Assembly: GCA_959347315.1 (NCBI GenBank) | Contig: OY365810.1 | Span: forward strand, 28,324,924-28,388,923 | DNA: 64,000 bases | Source: Bimastos eiseni | Taxonomy: Eukaryota; Annelida; Clitellata; Crassiclitellata; Lumbricidae | Direction of reading: 5' to 3' | Part shown: positions 1 to 11,657 of the stretch, piece by piece | Position numbering within the stretch: position 1 is the first letter of the stretch | How the letters are laid out: each line of letters starts with the position of its first letter | Translations under genes and position numbers: made by a program | The notes under the pieces: generated by a model | Told to the model about the DNA's origin: nothing | The model's database searches: none | The model's input: the letters and a program-made list of their open reading frames with translations, nothing else

Positions 1-3000
1 AGGAGGGTCTGCTTCAGGTGATGAGATGGACAGCAATGGAAGCGATGATGAAGATGATGATGATGACGACGAGATCGGTGCAATTGGCAGAACCGTTGAG
101 AACTTGAAGGTGTTTTGTGTCAGCTCAACAGAATACCTGAAGTTGACAGGGAAGCTGAAGAGAGATGGTCCAGCTGAGGTAAGTGTATAATGGTACCTGT
201 TAACAGTTGTAGAATTGGAATTGTGCCTTCACCAAAGGTATATAAGTTCTTCATTTTGAAGGTAGCATGCCTGCTTTTATAATCATTATCATAAAATGTT
301 TATATAGCACCACTTTAAGTGTGCTCTCAAAGCAGGCCAGTGTCTTCATTGTCAATGAGGGCAGTTTTCTGGTGCTTGCAAAACGGAGCAGGGGTTAAAG
401 AAGAATAGTTGATCTTAAGGAACTGAAGTAGCCACTTCCAGCTTGAGGAACTGTACCTAAGTGGTTTTGATTTGACTTGTTTGAAATATGGTAAGTGCTC
501 ATCTCATGATAAGTGCATCTCAACATTTCTGCTTAGCCGTTGAAGTGGTTTACCATATTCGCTGAGAATTTTCATTTGAGTTTCTTGTAGCTGATTCAAG
601 TCATTTTTATGTGATCAGTTCTGAGAGTTATTGTTTTGCTTTGTATAACACAGTTGCAAAAACTGTCTTTTGTGATATTACCAGGTTTTTCAGTCCTTTG
701 AAGACACAGGCATACCAGCTGTTGTGAACTACACTCACACATTAACCAGGGTACGTCGCCGGCAGGGGGTGGAAAGACTGGGCAAGTCACTTGGCCGATT
801 TGTCTATGAGGTCCTCAGCTATGTGTCTGATGCTGGCACAAAAGTAAGTAGATGTCATTTCATGGCTTTGATTATTAAAGGATTTGAGTTTGAATATGCT
901 TCAAAATTGTGCATTACGATGTTAGCTGATGATGATGAAAAGGTTCATGTGAATGAAAAGAGCAAGAGTATACAAATTCTTTAAGTATAGATAACTTTAA
1001 TGAAATATAATGATCTGAATGAAGGCAGGGACTTACTGTTCATGCCATGTAATATGAAAAACCATCCAAATATAACCAATGACCCAGCATATTGTACAAG
1101 AATCTGGACTACATATTGTATTCATTGGAGCACTCCACATTTTTTGTGTTGAAAACAACCTTTGTAAATATTCTGATGACTTAGTCTGATAAACATTACC
1201 CTAGTGAGGGCACGGAGAGGTGCAACTTGAGATGGGGTGCAAATTTTTAGATGGCATGGCGCTGCAACTATTAAGCTAATTACTTTATCTTGAAATATAA
1301 TTATATGAAATATCTATCATAAATTAAATCAATTTATAAAGTGATATAGCAGCAAATAAAAGTGTATAATATTAGTAGATAGAGGCCTATACACGCATAT
1401 TTAAACTTGTCATATTGTATGACTTTTTAATCTACCCTTTATAGTTTATGTCAACTTTATATGCAATCATTTTGATGCATGTGAGCTTGTCATATGCAAA
1501 TAAAGGCTATACACTTAAAAGAGAAGTGATGATGCTCATTTTAGGATCATACAACCAGAGAAGCTGCCAGGCTCATCTTTGAAGAACTTACTGCAGAGCT
1601 GAGAAAGAGTTTCACACAGAAAACGTCTGATATTGTTCAACAGATTGGTAATCTCTTTCATCAACAGCTGCTGCCACAGATCGACTTAGGTGTACAGTCA
1701 GCTGTTGACTGTGCTCCGGGTACAGTGGTCAGTTGGGGAGCGAAGGTTGGTGGCTACTGCCTGCATTACTGTGACTATATTTTCTACTGTTAAGTATATT
1801 TATTTCCTCTTATTCATGGTAGGTTTTTTTATATCCTCTTATTCATGATAGGTTTTTTATATCACAGTAGTATTTGACTACGTAATAAAAGTCTGCAGCT
1901 TATATAGATGCCAATTGTATATTTCCCAAACTGTGGCTGTCTTGTGAAAATAAAAGGCTACCTTACTAATTATCTATTCTTATTTTTACTACTGAGGATG
2001 TGGATATTGTTACAATGTGTTTCAATTGCCTAAGATAATCGATTTAATTTTGATATCCATTAATTTATCATACACTAGCTGGGAAACCCAGAGTTGCACG
2101 GGTTGAGACAGGTTTTTGGCCATGGAGAGCAGGAAGACGGCAGCTGTGGGGTTCGCCAAACCCTCACCTAGGTGTTCCCCGAGCGAATGGCGAAGGTTTT
2201 GAGTCAATAGCGATATGTAAATAAATAGCATATACGTCCTACCTGTGCGATATCTCCCATATTGTCACTTGTTGGTATGTATGCAATAGATGCATGTTTG
2301 ACAATTGTTTGTATGTTTTGGGCTTATGACTATTTACACAGCCCTCTAGAATCGTGGATAAAGTTCTTGAATTAAGTTGCATATATAATTCTATGTTTAC
2401 AATGGTAAAATGTGGAATGGAAATAGAAGAATTTCTGGTGTTTTCTGTCTGGTAAAGATATCATATTTGTCACTCTCTTCTCCGTAACTTCTCTGTCTGT
2501 CTGGTGCTCTTCGTTTTAATTATATCCTTTCTTTACGGGAAATAAGGGGTGTAAAATTTCTGGGCAAAATGTGATGAGCGAATTTCCTTACACAAATTTG
2601 GGCAACAGTAATCCACAAATCAGAAATGATGCCTGATATGCTAATTGTTGTAGATTCGTATTCTTTTTGCATCAGTTACATTTCTTACTTGGTTCATTGT
2701 TACTTGTTCAGGCCAACAAGGAGAATCATTCGGCTGGTGGACTTCCATGGTCTACCTACAAAGCGACCACTTCCAGAAGTGGGATTTTTAGATCTCCCAC
2801 GTTTGGTCCAATTGATTTCAACGAGGATTTGGCCGGCCCAATGTATGATGCCCTAACGGTTACTTGGAACAAAATATTCAAGTATGTTTAAACTGTTCTC
2901 AAATCTCCACATGTAGTGTGATATGGGTCTGTTTATAATGAATGGTATAAATAATGAAAATTTAAAAAAAACTCCCTTCTGAGCAGGAGTAGTTGCTGCT

Positions 3001-6000
3001 CCTCTTTTCTGCCGTCCTGTTCTTCTTCCCCTTCACTTCTCTTTTACTTCCCTCCATCTCACATTCCTCTCTTATGCTTTTCCTTTTCCATCTTATTCAC
3101 CAGATTGCCTAAAGACGTGTGTCAGCATGTGCGTTGTGTGCTGTGCGATTATTCCTCTTTTCCTGTTCAATTGCAGAGATTCCTTTATTCTCATTATGAG
3201 ATGGTCGCTCTTCAAAATTTTCCACAGACCATTACAAACATGTGTGCTCAATTGACATTATTTCCACTCACCGATGTTGACCAGCCGAAATTAGCCTTAA
3301 TTCCTCTTAGACTCAACTGGTCTGGTTTGGAAGCAAATAGCAGCTCCTTAAACTTGACCTCCCACTTCTGGCGTCATTGTATACTGACTTCAAACTGAGA
3401 GACATCAGAAGATCTGTATCTTCTTTTGACTATACACCCATAGTCCCTGCTTTTATCTGCTGTCAGATTGACTACTGCAATCTACTGGTTGCTTGGTGTT
3501 CCAAGGCATGCTCAATGATGCTCATACTCCCTTCAGTCAATTATGAACTCGGCAACTCGTTGCTCGTCTCCATCACTGCTCCCGCATTTATACCTACATG
3601 ACTGATGTCCTACGCTGTCTTCCTGTTGCCTGTCATATCCAGTACAAGGTACTCCTCTTAGTCCGAAGAACTCAACTGGGTCTAGCTCTAGAATATCTTT
3701 GTGACTGGTCTAGCTCTAGAATATCTTTGTGACTTGATGCATAAACTCTGTCTGCTTTCTCTTCCCTCCATCTCTTGTCTGCTGATTGACTTGATCTCCC
3801 ATTTCCTTGGGCATGGATTGCTATGACCCAACACTGTGCTTTCTTCCATCTTGGGATCTTCCACAATCCGTGTTGACATCCCTTCATTGCTTGAAGACTC
3901 TCTCATTTCGTCAAGGCTGAAGCTGAGCATGTCACTGAATATCTGGTAGTGTAAGAGGTGCTTTCTAAATTCCCAGATATGATACAATGTCAAAGTGCAT
4001 TATTGTGTGGCACAGTGGCCGATCGGTTAGAGCGGTCAGCCAGTAACGTTCAGTGTGCGCTGAGTGAGCGGGTTCAACCCTCGTCCGGGGCGTCAGTCAC
4101 TGTGTAGCGACCTTGAGCAAGTCCTTCGCGCACAATTGCTCTGCTGTACAACTGCAATTGCGTTATCGAGGCGTGTGTATGCACTTCTGAGCAATAAACG
4201 TTGGAAGAAGGGCGGTATCAAATTTCGGAAATAAATTGTGCTGAGAATGTTGTATGTTATCCTTTCTGCATTTATCGTGTTTTTATGATTTCTCTAAATG
4301 TCAGTTATAGCACATTGTCATTTCACAATTATCTTGTATGTAATATTTTTCAGTTTTTTTGTTGGATAACCATAACAGTTTTCTGATGCTGCATGAATTT
4401 TTACCTTGTTCTTTAAACATTTGCTACAGTGCATGAGATGAGGTGGAGTAATAGTGGACCCTTTGTAGAATCTAGGGAGTATGAACTATCAAGCATTTGT
4501 ATACTGTCTTATGGATCACTTAGCAGGTGTTTATATTATTTGTTAAACAAATTTGCATAATGACAATGCATATTGTGCAATCATGTATTTATCGTAGAGA
4601 ATTTCTAGGCAGTAGAGTAATATAACCTTTTGTAATTTGATGACTAGTTTGTCTATTTAAATTTGACTACTGTTAATATGGCACGTTGATCTCTGGTTGC
4701 CTTATTGTCCACAATCATAATCTATTACAGAAACCCTGTCAAAGTCTAGCAGATGCCTTTTTTTGGCAATTAAAGTATTAATGCATTGCATTGCCATCAA
4801 AGAACTGTTTGAAATCTTGTCAATCTAACCTCCACAGTTCTCTTGGATCGTTTTGGTTAGACTTTTACTGCTGAGCATGTACTGAAAGTGACTGGGCAAC
4901 TAATGCGGTTCGTGGTTAAAGAATGAACTTCCACATCAATCCTTGTGAATAGAAATTTGTTTCTCATTGCTGTTATTGTATTAATATAGTCAATAAATGG
5001 ATAAAAATAAGAAGTCAAAAACAGAAGCTATAGACCAGGCTACAGCAGCAAAGCAAAGATCAACTGAGTCTAAGATAAGCTTAGCGTGTCGATGAAGGAG
5101 CTTTAGTTGTCAAAGATTGGCCTCGAAAACAGTTTCCCTTTTATTTTTTAATTTATTTTGGTAGCCCAAATAAGAAAATTGATGTTTTTCTGCTTTAACA
5201 GTTGCCAGATGTCCACAATATTGGACAGTTTGAAAAAAAATACTTTGAGTGCACTGGCAAAGTTCTGTCAAGATCTACACATGGAACTTGGCAGTGTACC
5301 AGTTGATTCCGGTCAGCTGGCTCGCATCACGCAACAAGTTATAACAAGCTCGGAAAATCGAGTGAGTTGACATTTACAAATGGAAATTCTGTTGAAGAAT
5401 GAGACAGAAGAGTGTTGTACTGAAATCACTGAGTTGCAATTGTGCTTTCTTTATCATTAATTACTGAATTAATTACTGAATTAACAGCACTTCAGTTCAG
5501 AACTAAAGTAATCAGAAATATATTTCATGATTATGAGATTGCAATTATTTTGTGCTGTTACCTTGTTTTATCTGTTTTTAAGTTCTTTTGGATTTATTTT
5601 TATTAATATTATTTCTGGTGCCAACATTATTTATTTATTATTAGTAGTAAATTGTTTTTATTATTGCTATTATTAAAATTGTCATATCAGCAGAGCCAAG
5701 AGAGCAGTGGCAATGTTCTGGAGAGTCATATGGCATTTCCACATTGAATAGCCACCGAACTCTGCTGGAATAGGTGTGATGTCGACATTGGATCATGGGT
5801 TGCGTCACTTGTCTGGCTTCCTGACCCAGATATGAACTGCAGTCCATCTCTACACCAAGAGCCACCGGTTTCCAAGGTGACCACTATAAAGGCACAGGTG
5901 TTAGTGATGGTGGAGTACCTCACAGCAGCATGTTGGATGTATCGGCAGGATGAGACATGTGGTAGGTGTCTGGTACTGCCACGTTCCATGCCGGCACTGC

Positions 6001-9000
6001 CCACATTTCCTATGATTGATCAGTTGTGTGTTAATAACTTGATCCCTAGACATTAACCATTTGGGTGTGGACTCTCTGCATTGCATGATAAGTGTTGAGA
6101 TAAGTCAGCTACCATGTCACACTATCTTGCGTTTTATTTGTAGCTTTCTGATGCCATCGTCCAGCTGAAGGATTTCATAACTCAGAGGCAGCGAGACGTC
6201 AATCGTGTCATTACGCCATCAATACAGACTGATATGCAGCCTGCATACTCCTACTGTAACGCCGAAGTCGGCAAGGGGATGTTCCTAAGAATGAAGAAAA
6301 TCATGGTCGACCACACTGACTCAGCAAAACAGACGATGATGAATCAAGCTGCCTCTAAGATTATCGAGCAACTATGGGAACTGCAGGTATCATTATTAAT
6401 AATTATATTTTGTATTGGGCTGTTGTTGTTCTGTTCAATTGTAATTCTATTAGAAGATTTATGAAGTTCCAGAGGCGATCTCGACCCAAATGAATGCTAT
6501 CACTAAAAATAAATTGAGCTTCAGGCATTTCCAGAGCAGAGGAAGAGAGAGGCTGAAGAGTACAAGCTGCAATTCTTGCATAAGGCGGCACCAACGTGAG
6601 TGGCCAACATAGGAAACGTTTAGATTAAGCAGTGGCCCTGCACATCAAGGAAACAAAAGGCCTAAGCACGGATTGGAGCAAACAGGAAGTTTAGAGAATG
6701 AGGTACAGAAAGATCTTGAGGGATGAAGGAGCTACCTCAGCCAAACTGTTGTGCTTGAAGAGTTAAAATTTTAAACTGGATGTGCTGAGGCTCAGGAAGT
6801 CAGTGGAGATTATTTCAGCAACAGTCTTCCCAAAACCCTCTCTTTGTATTATTATGCCCTATGATGCTGGTTTCTAATATGCTGCTAATTTTAAAAAATT
6901 TTACAATATAATAAAACCCATAACTACTTGCAGATTGTATCCAAGTTCTAATATTGCATATCAGAATGACTCTAGCCTCATGTGATTAGATGCGGTAGGT
7001 ATAATAATGGCATCATTATTGTTGATTAATGCAGCAGTTTTAACAGTTCCAACAGTTTTAGTTAAGTTTAGTTAATGATGTTACTAAACGCTCATCAGTG
7101 GTTATTTACAGACTGAGATTGAAGTGCGTCTAAATGGTGTGTTTGAGTTGCTGATTCAAGATCTGTCAGGTCTCTACGAGCCAATCTGGGAATCACGAAA
7201 CCCACTGCTACTTCAGAGGCCAGCATTCATTAACGGTGCGTGTATCTATCTTACATGTTTGATTGCACGTAAAATATTACTGCTTCTTCCGTGGTGCAGA
7301 ACCATGTCTAGGAATAATTCATTTATTGCATTACAATATTTACTTTATCTGATATCTCTAGGGTCATAACATCTTAATTGTTATAAATCATTACTGAAGT
7401 TCTGAGCCTTTGTGTTGTTTGATCTGGAACAATAACATGTGAAGAGTCGCTGTACAGCAAGTTTGTCAAAAAAATTTTTAATGGCGAGCCAGTAGCAATA
7501 TTTTCCAGCAAGTGACGTGCAAGAGTGCCGAATGTGCACGAGGAAAATGGGTTAGGGACTTCAGAGGGGGCCATGCAAACAATTAGGCTTGAAAATGTGA
7601 TACTGATATGCATTATCAATTACAAACGTCACAGGAAACTCATAGAACCTTAGAAATGACAAATGAGACCTTTTGTTCTCAGTTGTGCTGTCCTTAGACA
7701 AAGCTTCACGGGCCAGGAATATATTGTCGGCTTCTGGCCCGTGGCCAGCTTTTTGACACCCCTTCTGTACAGACTTGCTCTTAGAATTAATGCAGCTTTG
7801 CTTCCAACATTAAATATGGAAACATTTATTGTTGGTTTTAAATATGGAAACATTTATTGTTGGTTTTATTTTGTTTTCAGATATCTTAGGTTTAAAGGCT
7901 CAGATGTTCAGTTTCTTTGAAAAGATTGACTTCAGTCTTGATGCTCCTGAACTACTGATATTTGACAAGACATCTGCCTTCATGAAAGCCAAAAAAGAAA
8001 AATCACCAGCAATGAAAGATTTTAGTGCTCGCAAACTTGGTTATAGCAATTGTCTTCAAAGCCCAGGACAGTTATATGTCTCTTCACACAAGGAGGCTAC
8101 AGCCACCAAGATTAAAATTGAACTGCTGTCATCTCCAAATTCTCTGAACTCCAAACTCTGGACTTCAAGCAATCTACCTCCTGTTAAAGTAGAGGCACCC
8201 AGTTCATGTTCAAAGGGTCCAGGACTTGTCACAGCTAGCACAAGTCATTCAAGTGATGGAAAAGGTGCACTGCACCAGACTGCAGGCCATGTGTCACAGA
8301 CTTTGAGGTATTGTGGTTCGGTGTCATCATCACAGCTGGTGCAACCGTCGCAGCCTGATGTCCTGACTGCTCGTGGGTCATCCATCCAGTTTGGACCCAT
8401 TGTTTTCAAACGATTAGCTGACTCACCAGCTACACCTGACGCTGTGGTAAAGCAGGAGCAGCTCACTCCTTTGAGGTCGAAAAGAAGACGAAAGCATTTC
8501 TCTTCCGGTGAGTTTACTTCTTCGTTTGCAGTGTATGGTATGAACTGCCTGGCTACTGCATGCTTTCTCTTTCCCAATAAACCAAATGCTATGCCCTCTG
8601 TGCTGCAGAGGGATTGATTATATCATAGGAAACATGGGATATGGTTGCACGTCAGATGATTATATCATGATGATTATAAAATCATGATGATTATAAAACC
8701 ATATTATTATGAAATCATGATGATTATAAAATCATGATGATTATAAAATCATGATGATTATAAAATCATGATGATTATATAATCATGATGATTATAAAAC
8801 ATTTTCGTACAAGACTTTCATCCGCTTTGCAGTGCTCCAATTTTGATCACCTGTTGACATATTCTTTATTATGTACTGAAATGCAAGGACATTACTGCTT
8901 CTATGTCCATCTTCGTAGATTATGTTCTTAAATAATCCAAAGGACGTATGTCATACGCTTTGTGACTGTCCTTTGCCTCTGTTTCCATTTTCACTTCTGA

Positions 9001-9593
9001 CTCATCCTGTTCAGCTGTGATTTACTCTTGTTAGGTCGGAGTGTCTCTCAGGAGGCGTTTCTAAGAAAGAGGAGCTGTGCAAATGTGTTATTACAATTTA
9101 TTTTAAGAAAATAATTTAAATCATAGGATATTGTTGATATAATGAAGAGTCTTAAGTTATTACAATGCTGCCAAAGCTTTCAGTGTTTAATTTCCACCGG
9201 CAGTTTATACATGTACTTAGTTTTCTTGTCTGATGTGATTGATTTGTTGAGTATGTGCCATTCATGAAGATTATGTGAGTTTAAGCTTCTCTGAATATAT
9301 CAAGTGATTTCATCATAGTTTGTTCATTTCAGTACTTATTACTTGACAGTTACCTATTTCTTTCATGCTATGCTAGTTGATATTATAAAAGAATGGTGCA
9401 GTTGTTAGTTGATTTTTTCGTGCAGATATTTGAAGTACATTTTGGACAACAATTTTGCTAAATTCGACTCATCTTCAAACTCGGATTTTTGTTTTGTTTA
9501 GGTGATTTCATTGACCTCACGAAAGACGATGATGATGATAATGATGACAGCACTGAACATGTCAGCTTTCTGGCCAAACGGAGAAGAAAATGA
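1..9593 (+). CDS. NUGGC: Nuclear GTPase SLIP-GC-like protein, C-terminal part (5' end outside window)
   Basis: Nine exons join in frame: 1-178, 685-843, 1545-1745, 2712-2881, 5202-5361, 6144-6386, 7112-7235, 7881-8507 and 9502-9593, with stop TGA at 9591. They encode 650 visible residues; all internal introns are GT-AG. The GTPase domain must lie upstream of the window. I recognise the family from the region after that domain: an acidic run (residues about 13-22), VSSTEYLKL, GLPWSTYKAT, IDFNEDLAGP and PSIQTDMQPAY..C..E.G.G.F.RMK, all typical of SLIP-GC proteins, which are dynamin-like GTPases of the nucleus. Residues about 412-650 form a low-complexity Ser/Pro-rich tail with basic clusters (SKRRRK at 611-616, AKRRRK at the C terminus), three psi-K-x-E sites (K490, K514, K602) and the motif FIDLT followed by an acidic run (623-636). 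The family call is firm; the SUMO reading of the tail is inference from motifs. If intron 8 were retained, translation would continue to a stop just before 8618 and lose the FIDLT tail. Confidence 0.85.
1802..1862 (+). repeat. Short tandem duplication in NUGGC-like intron 3
   Basis: Two imperfect copies of a roughly 30-bp unit (TCCTCTTATTCATGGTAGG and its near-copy with GATAGG) stand next to each other just after exon 3. Confidence 0.6.
2075..2240. repeat. GC-richer repeat-like segment in intron 3
   Basis: A segment beginning CTAGCTGGGAAACCC and containing GTTGCACGGGTTG is richer in GC than its surroundings and resembles interspersed-repeat starts seen in other invertebrate genomes. I cannot assign a family; no terminal repeats or coding remnants are evident. 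The rest of intron 3 holds nothing I recognise. Confidence 0.3.
3370..3990 (+). mobile_element. Degraded CR1/L2-type LINE, 3' end of the reverse-transcriptase ORF
   Basis: Broken reading frames in intron 4 give, in order, LRDIRRS...IDYCNLL, then CLPVACHIQYKVLLLV, then LALEYLCDW. These match the order of conserved C-terminal reverse-transcriptase motifs of CR1/L2-like retrotransposons (LDYCN; LHWLPV..RI.FK.LLL; AP.YL..L). Stops and frameshifts break the frame, so this is a dead fragment. A pyrimidine-rich tract (about 2990-3100) precedes it and a SINE begins right after it. The rest of the intron to 5201 holds nothing recognised. Confidence 0.65.
3681..3734 (+). repeat. 28-bp tandem duplication inside the LINE remnant
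   Basis: TCTAGCTCTAGAATATC...GTGACT is present twice head to tail, at 3681 and 3709, with no mismatch over the 26 bases of the second copy. The duplication interrupts the degraded LINE reading frame and is therefore younger than the LINE insertion. Confidence 0.85.
4008..4206 (+). mobile_element. tRNA-derived SINE, copy 1
   Basis: An RNA polymerase III type promoter is visible: A-box-like TGGCCGATCGG at 4016-4026 and B-box-like GGTTCAACCC at 4071-4080. A tRNA-unrelated body follows with CTTGAGCAAGTCCTTCGC and ends near AATAAACGTTGGAAGAAG. The same sequence in reverse orientation occurs at 32341-32547, so this is a dispersed family. It is not a functional tRNA gene because the T-arm and acceptor stem do not close. 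Confidence 0.8.
5690..6075. repeat. GC-richer unclassified segment in intron 5
   Basis: This part of the intron is markedly richer in GC than its flanks and reads open over short stretches on both strands, but none of the translations resembles a known protein. A fragment of an interspersed element is the likeliest reading; no termini can be defined. Confidence 0.25.
6500..6860. repeat. Unclassified repeat-like segment in intron 6
   Basis: Purine-rich sequence including AACTGGATGTGCTGAGGCTC and AGTCAGTGGAG looks like an interspersed repeat by style, but no family, terminal repeats or coding remnant can be named. Confidence 0.2.
7707..7743. repeat. Hairpin with a perfect 10-bp stem in intron 7
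   Basis: CACGGGCCAG at 7707-7716 pairs perfectly with CTGGCCCGTG at 7734-7743 around a 17-base loop. It may be the remnant of an inverted-repeat element; function unknown. Confidence 0.6.
7813..7868 (+). repeat. 28-bp tandem duplication just before the exon 8 acceptor
   Basis: AATATGGAAACATTTATTG followed by TTGGTTTTA occurs twice, starting at 7813 and 7841. The second copy runs into the pyrimidine tract of the acceptor at 7880, so it lies where the branch point is expected. Confidence 0.85.
8111..8458 (+). other. Three SUMO-acceptor consensus sites in the NUGGC-like tail
   Basis: In exon 8, codons at 8111-8122 read IKIE, at 8183-8194 VKVE and at 8447-8458 VKQE. All three fit the psi-K-x-E sumoylation consensus and lie in a Ser/Pro-rich, probably disordered stretch. 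The motif matches are direct; modification is inferred. Confidence 0.6.
8656..8803. repeat. 17-bp minisatellite in intron 8
   Basis: About eight copies of a unit close to ATCATGATGATTATAAA follow one another, with one degenerate block (ACCATATTATTATGAA). Each unit contains the self-complementary ATCATGAT, so the array can form cruciform or slipped structures. The rest of the intron (8804-9501) shows nothing else. Confidence 0.85.
9504..9551 (+). other. SUMO-interaction motif with acidic flank in the last exon
   Basis: The last exon encodes D-FIDLT-K followed by D5-N-D2-S. A hydrophobic core of the V/I-D-L-T type next to acidic and Ser residues is the classical SUMO-interaction motif. It sits about 25 residues from the C terminus, just before a basic KRRRK end. 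Confidence 0.6.
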
Positions 9594-9691
9594 TTGAGTG
9601 TTAAAGTTAATCAAAATCCTGACAATATCCAAGCCATTTGGCATCTTTTATTAAAACTTAAAGCATTTCAAAACTAGTCAAGTCCGAGTTC

Positions 9692-9697
9692 AATAAA
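9692..9697 (+). terminator. Poly(A) signal of the NUGGC-like gene
   Basis: AATAAA lies 99 bases after the stop codon and is followed by T/GT-rich sequence, as expected for the 3' end of this transcript. No other clear candidate lies closer to the stop. Confidence 0.6.
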
Positions 9698-9699
9698 TT

Positions 9700-10320
9700 T
9701 TTGCTGTCTTCAGGCTCATTTGCATATTTGGAAGGTATTTTCGTTTTACAGAAGAGACTTTGGTAGCATGATTGTGAACTGTATGTGCCATTGTGTTATG
9801 TAAACTTGTTTTAAGTGGTTAGATAGAAACACTTACAAAAGCTTGACATATTGAGGTTGATATCCTGGTCTGCAGAAAGTGTTGTGTTGTGTTTTTGTTG
9901 TTTTTGCTTGTTTCTGAATCTTACCTTCTGTTTTAAATGACTGACCTTAAAGTTAATTATAATTGATAATTTTTCTATCCTTTGATGATTAAAGTGTACT
10001 AAGAGCAACTGGGAAAGTGTTACTTCACATACATACCTTCTGTAATGAAAAGCCCACATTGTGATCATTTGTAAATTTAGACTTACCATATTTACCGCAC
10101 ATTTCATAAAGCTGTTTTCATAGCACTGTGTTTAAATTTTTCTGTTTTGATCACATTTTGTCTTTTCGTTTGCCATTTGTTGTGCTCACCTGGCCTTTAT
10201 CCTGTTTTAAATTGCCTTCCAAAGAGGCAAATCATGTTTCAAGGCCTGGTTTGTGTAACCTGCATGTGGAGTGTGTAGTTTAACTTCATGTGAATCTTGT
10301 GAAGTTGACATTTCATTTAT
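9700..10320. other. Gene-free stretch after the NUGGC-like gene
   Basis: AT-rich sequence without exon-like coding, conserved motifs or repeats that I can recognise. The first part may be 3' untranslated sequence if a later poly(A) site is used. Confidence 0.5.
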
Positions 10321-10321
10321 A

Positions 10322-10894
10322 GGCTGATGTGGTATATTAGCCACTCATGGAGTTTTTCTTTTTGAGTAAAAGTGTTAGTTTTCTTAGTGAAATTAGACAT
10401 TATATATATTGTAAAAATAAAAAATTGTGAAATTAAAAAATTTAACCTAATTAGTTCTTTTCATTACTTGACCATACTGATAATTTCAAATGTTCAGGTG
10501 GATGAATCGTCATAATTAATGACCTTACGATTTATTGTCTTGTTTCTATGCTATGTAATCGAAGTGCTTTAGTTCCTTAGATTATACGTTTTTGGCATCT
10601 TCTTCAAATGTTTGCTTGAACAGTAATATTTTCAAAATTGCTTGGAAATATGCTCATTTTCAAAGGTTTGTCAGATATGTTTCTCTGCTGTTTCAATGGA
10701 TGTTGTGGTTTATCAGCCACTCGTGGAGTTTTATTTTGAGTACAAGTTGTGGTAGTTTTCTTAGTGACATCAGACACTGTTTACATATATTAGCAATGTA
10801 CAAATTGTGAATTAAAACTAATATGAAAGTTTCAACCAATCATTTTTATGGCATGTTGTCAAGACTTGGCAAAACAGTAATTTCAAAATATGGT
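10322..10894. repeat. Diverged direct duplication of about 180-200 bp
   Basis: Two related segments, about 10322-10502 and 10698-10894, share in the same order GCCACTC.TGGAGTTTT, GTTTTCTTAGTGA.AT.AGACA, AATTGTGAA and TAATTTCAAA. They are offset by about 376 bp and clearly diverged. The spacer (10503-10697) shows no match to either copy. The source is unknown. Confidence 0.6.
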
Positions 10895-11207
10895 GGCCAC
10901 TTTTAGTTTGTTCAGTGGAAAAACAATGTTTGAGAAGATTTGCTGCCAACCAATGTTCTCTCTTATTTTTTGGAGATAATGTGCACAAGAAATTTGTTGT
11001 GTGCAACATTTTATGAATAGTTCACACTTTTCTTGGTGGGTCCAAGCTGAATGCGATGACAGAGTAATTAAGACCATAATCTAAAAGTCTTTGATGATAA
11101 GTTATGATAACCTAAGAAAGTCCCTGGTCTAAAGATATATAAGGAACATACCAGCCAATGAACCAGAGTTTCTAGAGTGATGTAGACCGCAACCGTCCTG
11201 GAGACTC

Positions 11208-11306
11208 GATTATATAAAAATCGTGTGCGCACACTCAATTCTTGTGTGCTTTGGCTCCACGGTCCGTGTACGTGCGCACAAGCGCACAGCTTAGAGGGAA
11301 CATTGT
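11208..11306. mobile_element. Possible hAT-like transposon terminus
   Basis: Alternating purine-pyrimidine sequence rich in GTGCGCAC is followed by GCTTAGAGGGAACATTGTG. Read on the minus strand this ends in CAC.ATGTTCCCTCTAAGC, similar to hAT terminal sequences as I remember them. The partner terminus was not found. The sequence between 10895 and 11207 holds nothing recognised. Confidence 0.3.
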
Positions 11307-11486
11307 GCCAACCTGCCTCCCTATGCTGAGGTAGAGAAGAGAAATATGCTCTTCATATTCATGGCTGACATTGGCTGCCCACAGGTCTAGCTTATGTGAC
11401 TACTGCTCCTCTATTCTTCTTACATGTATTTTATTTTTAGAACAAAATAAGAGCTTGTCTTTTTCAAACAACCTGTGCCTTTGAAC

Positions 11487-11626
11487 TATAAGCATCGGAT
11501 TAATAATAGTAATAATAATAATAATTGTCACAGCACCTTGGAAGACTAATTAGAAGTGACATGTGTTACGAGAAAAGCCGTCACATGTAGTATTGTCCTT
11601 TAACAGAAGAGAAAATCAGTAAATAT

Positions 11627-11657
<31 letters not shown>

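Noticed and set aside
4016..4085. Functional tRNA gene
   Set aside because: A- and B-box-like sequences are present but the cloverleaf stems do not close, and the sequence continues as a SINE body that recurs at 32341-32547.
8245..8577. 110-codon open frame on the minus strand
   Set aside because: It is the antisense shadow of exon 8 of the NUGGC-like gene.
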